Below are positions 22,470 through 33,525 of a DNA stretch of 64,000 nucleotides, piece by piece. This stretch comes from Mytilisepta virgata (lineage: Eukaryota > Mollusca > Bivalvia > Mytilida > Mytilidae). The translations under genes were made by a program, and so were the position numbers. The stretch lies in NCBI GenBank assembly GCA_028015205.1, contig CM051514.1, positions 48,686,150 through 48,750,149 on the forward strand. The letters are read 5' to 3'. A model generated the notes under the pieces. The model worked only from the letters and a program-made list of their open reading frames with translations, searched no databases and had not been told where the DNA came from. Positions within the stretch are counted from its first letter, which is position 1; each line of letters begins with the position of its first letter.

Positions 22470-22890
22470 TAGAAATTCGCCTGCCTCTACCGAACTCTCC
22501 CGTATTGTATAGTAGTTAATTAATGCATTCACGAAAGTTAATGAAGTTTGACTTGTTTGTCCGAAACTTCACTAAAGTGTTTTGGTAACCGAGATGAAAG
22601 AAACAAAATTATGCAACAAAATAAAATGGTTTGATTTTTTTAAAAATAATGTTTATTCATATAATGTAATTTATTTCAAACATTATAACTGTGAGTGCAA
22701 CCACTATTTCAAATCCTGTCTAGACAAAGCTAGTGCCTATAACTTAAAATCTGAAAGTTACATCATCGAAAATTAGTTTACATTATGAAAATGAATTCAC
22801 TATGCAATTTTGATTTTTAAAGGTTAGCTTGTACCCCAAAATAAACAATTTTATGGTTATGTCTGAAATGCTTGACTAAAACTCAGAGGA
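22470..22890. repeat. Segment paralogous to 18660-19050
   Basis: See 18660-19050. The same block order is kept, with an extra insert of about 120 bp before GGTTAGCTTGTACCCCAAAA. Confidence 0.65.
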
Positions 22891-23332
22891 TTGGAAAAAT
22901 TATTCATTTGAAAATACAATTTGTTGTTTACTCATATTTAGTAATCTGTGAAAATACATGTACTTTAACACGGGGTAATGTGAGTTCAGAAACATTTAAG
23001 GTGTTTGTAAATAAGCACGAAAACATTTTTTTTTTCGTGCATTTTCAGATGTTTGTTTCACATGCAATCTGTTTTTCTACATATGAAAATTTTAACAACA
23101 TTAAAACAAATTTATTCTCCTTTTAGCCTCATAATTGTTACCAAGAATATCTATAGATCGCACTTATATATTCGTTAAAGTTAACTAAAACATGGTGATG
23201 GATGTATTTAAATGGGCTGAGTAATAGTAATATTACGAATTAAAAATGAAAAGATTCGGATTTGGATGTCTAAAACGGGACGATCATGCCTCCGAGGAAG
23301 AATAGTATTATTATTTTAATTGTTTTATAATT
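22891..23332. other. No gene recognised
   Basis: AT-rich. Nothing beyond incidental short ORFs. Confidence 0.4.
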
Positions 23333-24910
23333 TTTAGTCCCCTGCCGGCAACGCTAATTGGACTATAGGTTTACACTCTGTCCGTCCATCCGTTAGTCAC
23401 ATAATGGTTTTCGGACTTTTTTTCAGAAACCGTTTAACCAACTGATAATATTTCTGGTATGCGAGCTTATAATGATGCCTTGCAGATTAAGTTTCAGTTC
23501 CATACTGATGGGATAATTATTGTGAGAGTTATTGCCCTCTGATGAAGAAATTATTGTCAAAATATTAATTTTCCGGGCTTTTTGTTGCAAACCGTTGTAC
23601 TTTTTGATCTTATTAGCTCACCTGGCCAAAGGACATGCAAGCTTTTGTCATCACTTGGCGTCCGTCGTCCGTCCGTTAACTTTTCAATCTTTTCCTCTGA
23701 AACCACTGGGCCAAAAGGAATTCAATTTGGCAGGAGGCATATCTGTAATGTCCTTTAATAAATTTTGCACATTTCGTTCTGATCGAACAACAACATTGCC
23801 AGGCAACTGTTGTTTCTGATTGGCTGAGTTTTCAAAAATCTTCTCAGATACTGCTTGCCCAAATGTAACAAACTTGACATGAAACATATACGGAAGGTCC
23901 TTATAATGTTTCCTCATTTCGCTTCGATCGGACTGCAAATATGGCCATCATGGGCAGTTCTTGTTTCTAATTGGCTGATATAAAAACAATTTCTCCTCTG
24001 AAATCGCTTTGCAAAATGGAACGAAACTTGACAGGAAGCATCTATGGGAGGTTCTTTACAAATTTTTCTCATTTCGTCACGATCAGGCAACAAACATGTG
24101 CAATTCTTGTTTCACATTGCATGGTTGATTAATTTTTTCCTCTGTAACTGTTTGGCCAAAACTGACAGCCACTTGACAGGAAGCATCTATGGAAAGTCTT
24201 TTATGAAATATTTTTTTTGGACGCCAAGCATGGCTGCGATGGGCAATTTTTGTTTCTGGTTTGTCATATAAAGAAATCTTCTGAAACCGCTTGGCCAAAT
24301 AGCACGAAACTTGACAAGAAACATCTGTTGGAGGTTTTTACAAAGTTTCCACATTTTGTCCATGCAGATCAGGCGACAAACACGGTCGTCATAGGCAATT
24401 CTTGTTTCTGATTTACTGCTGGGCCAGATAGAGCCAAACTAGACAGAAGGTGTCTATGGCTTGTAACAAAATCTACAGAACCGCAGAATTGCTTGAAACA
24501 AACATGGCCCGAATGTTTCTCACAAGGTGATGACCAAATGTTGTAACTTTGGTGCCAATCCCTCATTCAAGATGTCCACCAGCAGAGGACTTAGGTTAAC
24601 ATAAGACCCTACGGAAAATTCATGAAAAAATCTCATGGAGAACTGCTGAATTTTAGAATATGCTGAATTGTAAGTAGAAAACCTTGATGCGGAAAAACTT
24701 TGGTCCCTACAATGCTTACCACACTTCATAAGGATAGGGAGAAGTGACCTCTCTCTTTAGGTACACCAATAAAAACGGCTTTCATGCCAGGTGAGCGATA
24801 CAGGCTCGGCCCTCTGATCCTCTAGTTTTTAGTATGTAGGCTTATAATGATAAACTTCAAATTTTGAGTTTCAGGCTGATCGGGCAATTATTGCGGACTC
24901 CTTGCAAACA
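23333..24910. mobile_element. Repeat split by a type-A element
   Basis: 23333-23612 starts TTTTTAGTCCCCTGCCGGCA and contains GCTTATAATGATG...GGGATAATTATTGTG. Immediately after the inserted type-A copy (23613-24825) a related block reappears (TTTTTAGTATGTAGGCTTAT, GGGCAATTATTGCGGACTCC), suggesting one interrupted element or adjacent tandem units. Confidence 0.5.
23613..24825 (+). mobile_element. Type-A tandem-repeat element (copy 2)
   Basis: Left end TTAGCTCACCTGGCC, then GTCATCACTTGGCGTCCGTC and GTCCGTCCGTTAAC. Six internal units of about 145 bp (anchors near 23706, 23853, 24007, 24151, 24291 and 24419, TTGGCCAAAnnGnAC). Right end GCCAGGTGAGCGATACAGGC then CCTCTGATCCTCTAG. The termini are the inverse of those of 25203-27016, so the two elements stand head-to-head around 24.8-25.2 kb. 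No protein is encoded. Confidence 0.8.
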
Positions 24911-25202
24911 TAGTTTTAGGATTTTTAGGAATCACCACCTCTGCGTCCGATTCACATAGTCAAGTAGCATTCGGTGTTTTCTCACAGCTCAAGCCGGTAG
25001 TGGATATTGTATTGTCCAGCAATACTTTCAGAATAAAACTTTCGCACACCGTTATATTTGTTTGTGGTGACGTCATTGTTTAAGCAGAAATCAATGAATT
25101 GCACATACACATGCACAAAAATTAGAAAATCTACCCTCATCAAATTTGTGAGGCCAAATACTTTATGTCACTGTACTATTAAACGAACTTCAAGATTGCA
25201 AA

Positions 25203-27016
25203 CTAGAGGCTCTCAAGAGCCTGTATCGCTCACCTGGATTTAACTTTTCACCTTGAGCAGACCTAAAAATTTAAGTGTTGCAGTCAATTTGGCTGGTTTT
25301 TCTATAGGATTCTGTGTTAAACTAATTTCAGCTGTGGCAGCCATCTTGGTTTAGTCCAGGTCAACGGAAACATTTCTAAAAGAGAACCATCTAAGGACCA
25401 TTTCTGCTAAGTCTTGTTCCAACTGGCTAAGCGGTTTCAGACAAGAAGATTTTTAACTGAATTTTTCTATAGGGTCCAATATTTAACAAAGTTCGGTGTG
25501 GCAGCCATCTTGGTTGACAATCCACGTGATCGGACATATTTCTGAAAGAGGATCTCCTAAGGACCAATGCTGCCAAGTCTGGCTCCAATATGTCAAGTGG
25601 TTTCAGACAAGAAGATTTTTCAATTAATTTTTCCATAGGGCCCTATGTTAAACTAAGTTCTGCTGTGGCGGCCATCTTGGTTGACAGTCTGGGTCGTCGC
25701 ACAAAAATTCTGAAAGAGGACCATCTAAGGACCCATTGCTACCAAGTCTAATTCTAATTGACTTAGTGGTTTCAGACGAGAAGATTTTTGAGTGAATTTC
25801 CCATAGGGTCCTATGTTATACTAAGTTCTGCTGTGGCGGCCATCTTGGTTTACAGTCCACGAAATTTGACACATTTCTGAAAAAGGACCTCCTAAGGACC
25901 AATGCCGCCAAGTCCTGCTCCAATATGTCAAGTGGTTTCAGACAACACAATTTTTCAATGAATTTTCCTATAGGGCCTATGTTAAACTAAGTTCAGCTGT
26001 GGCGGCCATCTTGGTTCACAGTCCGGGTCATCAGACACACCTCTCTAAGAGGACCATCTAAGGACCATTGCTGACAAGTCTGGTTCCAATTGGTCAAGTG
26101 GTTTAAGGCAAGAATATTTTTCAATGAATTTTCCCATAGGGCCCTATGTTAAACTAAGTTCGGCTGTGGCGGCCATCTTGGTTAACAGTCCGGGTCATTG
26201 GACATATTTCTGAAAGAGAACTTCCTAAAAACCATTACTGCCAACTTTGGTTCCAACTGGCCTTGTAGTTTCATATAAGAAGGTTTTTGAAATTCACCCC
26301 CCTTTTTTTTCTATTTTTAGTAACAGCAGCCATGGAAGTCGGGGATGCCAGACATAAGTTTGGAAGGGGGCCAGCCAAGAACCATTCCACCAAAGTCTGG
26401 TCTCAATTGGCTCAGTGGTTTGAGAGGAAAAGATCTTAAAAGCAAAGTTTACGCTGAATGCCGTCTTTAAAGGGCAAAAACTCCTATAAGGGGTCAATCA
26501 ACGATTTTGGTCATGTTGACTTATTTGTAGATCTTACTTTGTTGAACATTTTTGCTGTTTACAATTTGTCTTTATCTATAATAATATTCAAGATAATAAC
26601 CTAAAACTGCAAAATTTCCTTAAAATTAAAAATTCAGGGGCAATAACCCAATAAAGGGTTGACCGATTCGTCTGAAAATTTCATGACAGGTAGATCTTGA
26701 CCTGATGAACATTTTTACCCCATGTCAGTTTTGCTCTAATTGCTTTAGTTTTTGAGATATAAGACAAAAACTGCAGTTTACCCCTATGTTCTATTTTTAG
26801 CCATGTCGGCCATGTTGGTTGACAGGCGGGGTCATCGGACACAGTTTTTAAACTAGATACCCTAATGATGCTTGTGGCCAAGTTTGGTTCAATTTGGCCC
26901 AGTAGTTTCAGAGGAGAAGATTTTTGTAAAAGTTAACAGACGACGACGACGGACGACGGACGACGGACGCCAAGTGATGAGAAAAGCTCACTTGACCCTT
27001 TGGGTCAGGTGAGCTA
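25203..27016 (-). mobile_element. Type-B tandem-repeat element, inverted relative of type A
   Basis: Left end CTAGAGGCTCTCAAGAGCCT and TATCGCTCACCTGG, right end GTTAACAGACGACGACGACG...CCAAGTGATGAGAAAAGCTC and GGTCAGGTGAGCTAA. The interior is an array of about 165-bp units with GGCGGCCATCTTGGTT near 25332, 25497, 25661, 25833, 26002 and 26167, plus degenerate ones near 26325 and 26809. Each unit also has CTGCCAAGTCTGGTTCCAA and TTTCAGACAAGAAGATTTTT. It shares termini but not the internal unit with type A. Confidence 0.8.
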
Positions 27017-27024
27017 AAAATACA

Positions 27025-27155
27025 ATTCTTTATAGGAAGAGGGGAAAATCGAAACAACTGACAAACTCCGGAGAACAACGAAGACAAGACCAAAACAATA
27101 CATGCACTACAATTGAGAACTAAAAATATATGAACAACATGGACCCCATTTAGCA
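27025..27155 (-). mobile_element. 3'-UTR fragment of a Penelope-like family
   Basis: AACAACTCCGGAGAA-like sequence followed by CGAAGACAAGACCAAAACAA and ATGAACAACATGGACCCCA is shared with 55690-55820 in the same orientation. The reverse complement resembles the 3' UTR of the element at 56415-57432. A short, 5'-truncated fragment. Confidence 0.55.
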
Positions 27156-27159
27156 TTCA

Positions 27160-27910
27160 TCCTACTTTTAACGTTTACTTGTATCTTGCCCACCCAGTGT
27201 AGCATATGCTATTAGACACTATTGAAACTGTAATACTTGTACACATGTATATAAAATATGGACTTTTGACGATTTGACATTTAAACGATAGTATGACTTC
27301 AAATGGTTAACAATTAATTCGCTATTCACATGCCTGTGACATACAATGTGACTGTCTAAGTAGAGCCAAGTTCCTGTCACAACAATATATTTTGTCATTT
27401 TATCTTCGATCTTTTTAAATATTATATCTTAGAGAATTCTACAGTTTGATTGAACAGATGAGGCTACACATTTTCTTTTCGTTTTGGATTTTAAACTCTC
27501 TGCAGTTGATTATTCATGGGTTACATATACATGTAACAAAAGTTTGTTTACCGCTTATCTTTCTTCAGCACATGATATGTTAAGGTTATTCGGAAAATTT
27601 TGCAAATACATTGTACTTAAGTAATTCTTGTTAAGTGTGTTTTTAGGGAGCAATCATTTGATTTTTAGGGAGGCTAGGATGAAATGTGAAATAAAAAGGC
27701 AGGACCAGGATTTTGGCAAAATTGAAAGCCATGATGAATTTAGGTGTGAAAAAAAAGTGCGGGAACTGTGTCAATCAGGAAATGTTTTGGTTTAAATGAA
27801 AATAAAAGTCAGGACCAACATTTAAAATAAAAAATAGATAAGATCAAACATTCAACCTAGCTCCCGATAGATCCCTTATATTTTCTAAAATTCATAGATC
27901 CCACGTATCT
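27160..27910. other. No gene; weak repeat near 27650-27870
   Basis: 27647-27870 contains TTAGGGAGCAATCATTTGAT followed by G-rich and GTCAGGACCA blocks. It is a distant relative of the element end at 9796. The rest shows nothing. Confidence 0.45.
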
Positions 27911-27913
27911 CCT

Positions 27914-28336
27914 TTGCATGGTTTCTTCTCATTTCATTTAAAAAAAATTACTCCATTTTATTTCTTCTGTATTCTTTTTCTGTTTTTTATTTATTTAACT
28001 AGAGAAACTAAAGTCAAGGCGGACCCTAATTCAACCCTGCCATCAATATTTTTTAGAAGTAAAATTTTAAATATCATTGAATTCAGGGTAACTTGGAAAT
28101 TAAATACAACGACAGAAGAAATAAAAGAATACACCCCAACGTATGACAAAATAGAACCGTACACACAAACAGTTCACGTATTCGCAATGAGAAACGATCA
28201 AAACAAATACATAACAACACCACATCCGAGAATAGAAGCATGTCCTCCAGAAATCGTAACTGGAATTCAAAAGCTTTTTTCACAAAATATCTTAAGAGTG
28301 AAATTACTAAGTTACAATAGAATCTGTAAGATTTAA
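27914..28336 (+). CDS. Unrecognised 140-codon ORF, possibly spurious or a fragment
   Basis: Opens with a hydrophobic run (FYFFCILFLFFIYL, residues 15-28) and continues with TEEIKEYTPTYDKIEPYTQT and PHPRIEACPPEIVTGIQK, which look more protein-like than most AT-rich chance ORFs here. No family is recognised. No TATA box, intron signals or close polyadenylation signal were convincing. It could be a fragment of a retroelement or viral-type protein, or chance. The complementary strand is also partly open, which argues for caution. Confidence 0.2.
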   Translation: MHGFFSFHLKKITPFYFFCILFLFFIYLTRETKVKADPNSTLPSIFFRSKILNIIEFRVTWKLNTTTEEIKEYTPTYDKIEPYTQTVHVFAMRNDQNKYITTPHPRIEACPPEIVTGIQKLFSQNILRVKLLSYNRICKI

Positions 28337-28980
28337 GGTAGATCAATACCAATATTTTGGGCAGATAGATTTTTCTAATTTTTTCCAGGCAGGAAAATTT
28401 TAAAAACATTTGTCACCGTTCTTCATTTTGAGGTAATTGAGCCTTAATGGTGGTAAATTTTATATAGATTATATAGGGAAAATCAAAATTTCTCGTACAA
28501 TAAAAATCTGGCAGATAATTTGTTTTTTATAAAATTGTGAAAAGAACGCTTATCTGACATGCTTTCAAATTCTTAAAAGAAATATTGGGGTCACCTCCGG
28601 ACTTGTCCTGAAAAACATAGTGACACAACAGTATATTTTTTTTAACTTTTTATTACAGTGATAATAGTGAAGCATTACTACTTGAATACATGTCTTCAAA
28701 ACAGATACAATTAAGCAAAAACAAGCAGGTAGTCCTTGGCACGAATATTTCTGTGTTTAATAAGATAATTTATTTGCGATTTTGTTTAATACTATATTTT
28801 GAAAAGGAACAAAATAATCAAACCAAACATTTTTTGACAGACACAACATTAATGATTTTAAAATAAATTTGCCCAAATATGATTTTACTCATTTCTTTGT
28901 CCGATCATATATTGTCTATCAATAGATGCAAACAGTTCTATGATAATAAGATAAGCTTCGTGCTATATGCTTAATGAATG
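28337..28980. other. Downstream flank of the DM9 gene
   Basis: AT-rich. Minus-strand AATAAA signals (TTTATT on the given strand) near 28770 could end the DM9 transcript. An AATAAA also overlaps the stop codon region. Nothing else is seen. Confidence 0.4.
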
Positions 28981-28981
28981 T

Positions 28982-29413
28982 TTATTTTATGCGACAAAGC
29001 ACTTCGTATTCCTTTTCACTGTATTCTTTTCCGCCGTAAGAAACATAAGCACAATTATGAGACTTCTTCACTTTGCACGGATGTAACCCTCCCTTAAATT
29101 CACACCTGCCGACGTACAAGTCGTCATAAACCCACAGGGCATCTGGTGGAACCGTACCATTAGAAGCTGCTATCCATCCATAGTAGCCTGGGGCACTAGC
29201 AGGATAGACCAGTATCTCATAATCATTGATGATGTGTTCTTTTCCTCCATATGGGAAATGGCCAGCAGGAATGTGAAAGCCTGCTTTTCCTGGCGTAAGG
29301 ACTCCTTCAACTTTAGCTCTAGCCACAAACAATGCCTTACCATTAGATTCGTATCCACCTCTTACGGCTGTATCAGGAATATTGGTTCCAGTTGTTTTGA
29401 CAAACTCAGCCAT
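28982..29413 (-). CDS. DM9 domain protein (DUF3421), coding exon
   Basis: 143 residues from MAEFVKTTGTNIPD to YEVLCRIK. Two DM9 repeats are visible: residues about 15-71 (AVRGGYESNGKALFVARAKV ... HFPYGGKEHIINDYEILV) and about 77-142 (YYGWIAASNGTVPPDALWVY ... LYVGRCEFKG, CAYVSYGGKEYSEKEYEVL). The YGGKE and (Y/F)V.R motifs are family hallmarks. Bivalve DM9 proteins include mannose-binding lectins acting as pattern-recognition molecules, so a role in carbohydrate recognition or innate immunity is plausible. There is no signal peptide. An upstream in-frame ATG at 29464 is excluded because TTTTCTCCTTGTAG, a strong splice acceptor, ends 4 nt before the ATG at 29413. The exon therefore starts at 29417 with a short 5' UTR. 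Confidence 0.9.
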   Translation of the reverse strand: MAEFVKTTGTNIPDTAVRGGYESNGKALFVARAKVEGVLTPGKAGFHIPAGHFPYGGKEHIINDYEILVYPASAPGYYGWIAASNGTVPPDALWVYDDLYVGRCEFKGGLHPCKVKKSHNCAYVSYGGKEYSEKEYEVLCRIK

Positions 29414-29794
29414 AGTTCTACAAGGAGAAAAATAAATTTCTACATGCATTATATATTGTTGCACTAAATGTTAATATTTTAAGGTATCCGGACCATAATA
29501 GATCATGATTGTATCTCTTTTTGACCGTGAATGGCTGAGTCAAACAATTTAAAGCTGGAACTTTATATGTTTATTTTTCTCAAGTTGAAACCCACTTTGT
29601 TGTTTATATGCAGAGTCTGTAAAAATAATTTAGTTATATTGGCATTTCCGAAGTTTGCCGATAATTACCGAGGTCATTTCAATTGCGTTGTATGGAACAT
29701 CCGGGAACTTTTGAATAATCACGTGGTCAGTTATGGTCCCGATACCTTAACAATTACTATCTCGTCATCAGTGCCCAATGCCAAAAATGTAGAA

Positions 29795-30025
29795 AGCAAA
29801 CACCAAAACATAAAAATGTTGAAATATCGACAAAAGAATGCCGAAGCGACAAAACAGTGAGAAAAGTCCATAAATTTGAAGACAAAGTCATGAGAATGGG
29901 ACACAACAAACAAACGCCACAAGGATACATCTATAACTAAAAGAATAAAAGGCATATAATAAACTAAACAACAATAGAACAAGACAGCACAGAAACTAAA
30001 ACACTGGCAATGTTAACTCTCACTA
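29795..30025 (-). mobile_element. Retroelement 3'-end fragment
   Basis: GAAATATCGACAAAAGAATG, GCCACAAGGATACATCTATA, and GCACAGAAACTAAAACACTG are shared in order with 41225-41780 and partly with 45405-45540. The latter family includes GGTGCTCCAGAAGGGTAAGC, which is the reverse complement of the 3' UTR of the Penelope-like element at 56415-57432. Confidence 0.65.
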
Positions 30026-30188
30026 AAAAACGAAGAATTCGACCCACAATACATCTAAGGCCAAATATAATTTATAAACAGATGAAGCAAAAATGTGTAA
30101 AAAGATTTAAATTAAATTATATTCAAATACATTGTATTAATGCAAGTGAACGAAGGATAAATGCTACATTTGTATCATACGGATGAAG

Positions 30189-30607
30189 CTATGCACCTGT
30201 GACGGGTCACGGGGGCTTAACCAACAGAGCTGCCTAGCGCGTCCCCATGTTGCAGATAGGGAGACCGTCTCGTTGGGGAGGGGGGGGGGTTGTCAGGTCA
30301 TAATACGGAAAGCCAGACCGCGAACTATGGTGGGAAACGTGTTTTGAGAATGCCAAGCTCCCTTGAACGCTAAAGACCACTTCTGTAGTTTTCGAAAAAG
30401 AGTAGGCTCATGCCGCTACAGAACGCTAAATTATCCAACCCTACCCATCCATCCATCCTTTGACAGTCGCAGTCAAAATCGGTTCCACCCTGTGTCCCGC
30501 CCGATCCCTATTTAACTTGTTTGATAAATTGTTGAACTTGTTCTTACCTGAAGAAGCATGAAATACTTGCCACTGGACGTTAAGCAAACAACAAATCAAT
30601 CAATCAT
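30189..30607 (+). mobile_element. Second SINE family, full copy of 419 bp
   Basis: Flanked by GGATGAAG on both sides (30181-30188 and 30608-30615). Ends GCCACTGGACGTTAAGCAAA followed by CAATCAATCA. The part from ATAATACGGAAAGCC onward recurs at 51738-52045. The head (CTATGCACCTGTGACGGG) may be tRNA-derived but boxes are unclear. The tail style is typical of molluscan SINEs. Confidence 0.8.
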
Positions 30608-31014
30608 GGATGAAGAGCAGCAATTTAACAGTATTGTGTACTGGGTTATTTTCACAGAAACATTTACCCCACGATCGTCTTTTACCAGGTTGTTTATTTA
30701 GCGGCATAATAAGAGGTGTATAATCCTGTACTACAATATATAACCTGGCCATGCAGAAGGAAATATTTATAGTGTTTATTTAAAAGGAACACGAAATAAA
30801 TATCCACGGTGCGCTGAATATTAAATCTAATTGTGAGAAAATTAAAATGTAAATGGAAATACAATTAACTTTCAAAATTATAAATTAAGAATTGTCTTTA
30901 TAAAAAAAAATAGGCAAGACAGAAAATAATCTGCTTCTACCCCTCCCCCAATAATCAAATGAATAAATCTAATATCCATAATTTTACACACGAAGTCACT
31001 ACATGTGTACTTAC

Positions 31015-31105
31015 CTGTTTTATGTATCAGTGGTTATACGATCTCTATCTGTACCTTTGCCAAAATGGATGGACCACAATCTTGTAAAACGGAGCTATTT
31101 ATATA
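31015..31105 (-). promoter_or_regulatory. Promoter and non-coding exon 1 of the DM9 gene
   Basis: On the minus strand TATATAAATAG (31095-31105) is followed about 30 bp later by the presumed start site (about 31065-31075) and, after roughly 55 bp without an ATG, by the donor ACAG|GTAAGT. Position and spacing fit a TATA-driven first exon spliced to 29417. Confidence 0.6.
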
Positions 31106-31428
31106 AGATAGATCATTAAATGCATGACAAATATCATCCCACCGTTCAAATAAGAATGACGCCTCCAATAATTCATCCCTGACGGTCAAACTTAATGTAA
31201 CATAAAGTACACTTTAACTTACTTTGTCGAGTAATAAGAAAAATAATGCTGTTACGTAACTTAACAACAACTCGTTTGAATCACTATTAATTTATTTAAA
31301 GAATTAAAAACTTTTGTTTATCTTTTGCACATATGCATGTAACCTATTTTTATCTTCTCAAATGCACAAACAAACACTTATTATCTATATCGTTTTCCGT
31401 AACTTAAAAGTGTTAAATTTAAGTCTTA

Positions 31429-31779
31429 AGGGAAGAGACCAAAAGTTCAATGTCGGATAAAAAACTTAATTCAAATAGTTTGGGGTGGGGGGGGGAGTAA
31501 AAATATCTGCAAGTTTTGTTATCCGACATCGATTTTCGGATTGAAAAATACGGATTCAAGTGATGTCCAAGTCAAAATACAGAACAAACATACATTGTTG
31601 AGGAAAAACAGGACCCATGATTCAAAAAAGTATACTCAAAGCATATGCCCATATTGGTCAATCAATTTTTCCCAAATTAAGTTAAGAAGAGGGTGGGGGG
31701 GGGGGGGGGGGGGGGGTCAGTGAAAAAACTATGTGAATTAAGTTTTTTATCCGACATTGGACTTTTGATCTCGTCCCTA
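31429..31779. mobile_element. MITE of about 350 bp with a 22-G run
   Basis: The inverted termini are AAAAGTTCAATGTCGGATAA at left and its partner (AAAAGTCCAATGTCGGATAA as reverse complement) at right, extending through AAAACTTAATTCA.ATAGTTT to about 60 bp. The interior has a G-rich tract near 31482-31496 and an uninterrupted run of 22 G at 31695-31716. A third copy of the TATCCGACAT motif lies at 31520. No coding function. Confidence 0.8.
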
Positions 31780-31789
31780 AGCATAACTG

Positions 31790-32955
31790 TTGAATCACAA
31801 AATCGACAAAATGTGCTCAACTTATACATATGGCAACCTTATATTAGATATATTGACCCTCGCACAATACACTGTCATGGACTGTATCTCCTAAACTTAT
31901 GAAATACAACTAGTAATGACGGTTTGATTTTCCATTACGCTCCAGACGATGATTTTGATAATAGGTGACTGGACTGTGTGCATTCTGACCGACAAAGGTT
32001 AAAAAAGTACATAATATCGTCTCTTCTAGGATTTACTGGAATTCACGGATGGTGTCGATATAGTTGAAGACCTTACGTTAATTTCTAGTCTGGCAGATTT
32101 AGAATTTTGACCTCAAGGGGTCGAATTTTAAAAATTGGGAATTATAAGCAGGTGACTGAAACTCTTCTTTCATTTTTCATTTTATACATTTTATTTCTAT
32201 ACAGTATTGTCATACACTGTTGCATGCAGATGAGCAGTAAGATTTTAGAATTTTGATTTTCCAAAAATTGGACTTGATTTCAAAGATACTAGGTGGTCCC
32301 TGTTTCATAATTATCCCCTAATATTAAGAAAGATTGGCTTATAATTTTTAAAAAAATGATATTGGACTAATATAGATTAAGATTAAATTTAATTTAATTT
32401 AATTTAATTAACCCCAGCACACCCCGGGCCATTAACTCCACATACTATTTTGTACATACATATGAATGTTCCTTTTCAATTATAAAAGTCTTTACTTGCA
32501 TATCTTTTGCACATGCCTAGTGGATAAGAGATTCTTATACAAATTAGAATTTTAAATACTTATCCCATGTAAATAAGCCCCACTTAAATCGCAAAGTGAT
32601 GTGCTCCTAAAAAAACAGGATGAAGTTACAGAAATGAAGAAGCTTAGTTATAATAATCGAAACAGTAACGGAACGGGAACCAACCACGGAACTCGAATCA
32701 CGGATATTATTAGTTTATTAAATTCAGCTGCGTTAATTAAAACAATTGCTATATGAAATTAGAAAGTATATTACATGCACTAACTATTTATTATTATTAT
32801 ATAATATTTCTGACGATCGTCGTCTCGGAGGTAAAACGGCTAGAAAATTTCAGTCCACAAATTTAATAGTATAGATGGATGTGAGAAAGGTGCACAGGGA
32901 TACATCATGTGGGAAGTGCGGGGATAGCTGTCGTTTCAGGCTGCCTCAGTCTAGT
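31790..32955. other. No gene recognised; (AATTT)n microsatellite
   Basis: A short TTTAA/AATTT pentamer run lies at about 32385-32413. Otherwise AT-rich with no supported feature. Confidence 0.5.
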
Positions 32956-32959
32956 TTAC

Positions 32960-33139
32960 TTTTTGTCTTTAATAAGATTAATTCCCGAATTTTTGTCTTT
33001 AATAAGATTAATTCCCGACTTTATGTCTTTAATAAGATTAATTCCCGACTTTTTGTCTTTAATAAGATTAATTCCCGACTTTTTGTCTTTAATAAGATTA
33101 ATTCCCAACTTTTTGTCTTTAATAAGATATATTCCGGAG
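32960..33139. repeat. 30-bp minisatellite, six units
   Basis: Unit TTTTTGTCTTTAATAAGATT + AATTCCCGAC repeats exactly every 30 bp from 32960 with few changes. Since 30 is a multiple of 3, frames stay open across it (decapeptide repeat NKINSRLFVF in one frame), but conservation is at the DNA level in all frames, so no gene is called. Confidence 0.9.
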
Positions 33140-33252
33140 TTTGTGTGGGTTATTTATAGATATAATTCTCCCATATAACCTTGTTTCAGAATATGTCATA
33201 TCGAAGAGATTTCATGTAATTTTAGATGTAATAACTATAATCAATCCATTAA

Positions 33253-33525
33253 GGTGGTACCTAACACTACTGGGAAATAACTCTGTAAAATCAGCTAAAC
33301 GTTTTGATAACGTTGTGTTGTTAAAGGAATATTAAGCTTTTCAATGATCAATATTAGTGTTTGTCAAACTTCTATACAATCAGTGTAATTTTTCTGATGA
33401 ATTGGTTGGTTCAAATGTTTTGAAATTTTAAAATTTTTGTCAATGGGTCAAAGTAAATACTTTGTCAAAATTTTATGAAAATTAAACGAGCCAAATTAAT
33501 TTTAGTGAAAGTGTTGGGTACCACC
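33253..33525. mobile_element. piggyBac-type MITE with TTAA target duplication
   Basis: Ends GGTGGTACCTAACACT and AGTGTTGGGTACCACC (inverted), flanked by TTAA at 33249-33252 and 33526-33529. 273 bp, no ORF. TTAA flanks are the signature of piggyBac transposition. Confidence 0.85.

Larger units (their letters stand above)
29418..31014 (-). other. 5'-UTR intron of the DM9 gene
   Basis: The donor CAG|GTAAGT (31009-31017, minus strand) and acceptor TTGTAG|AACT (29417-29418) define a 1597-bp intron. It contains a retroelement fragment (29795-30025) and a SINE (30189-30607). Inferred from splice signals only. Confidence 0.65.

Noticed and set aside
32960..33139. CRISPR-like repeat spacing
   Set aside because: Units are directly adjacent with no spacers, in eukaryotic DNA.
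32875..33178. ORFs with decapeptide repeats
   Set aside because: Explained by a 30-bp minisatellite; more than one frame is open and no gene signals are nearby.
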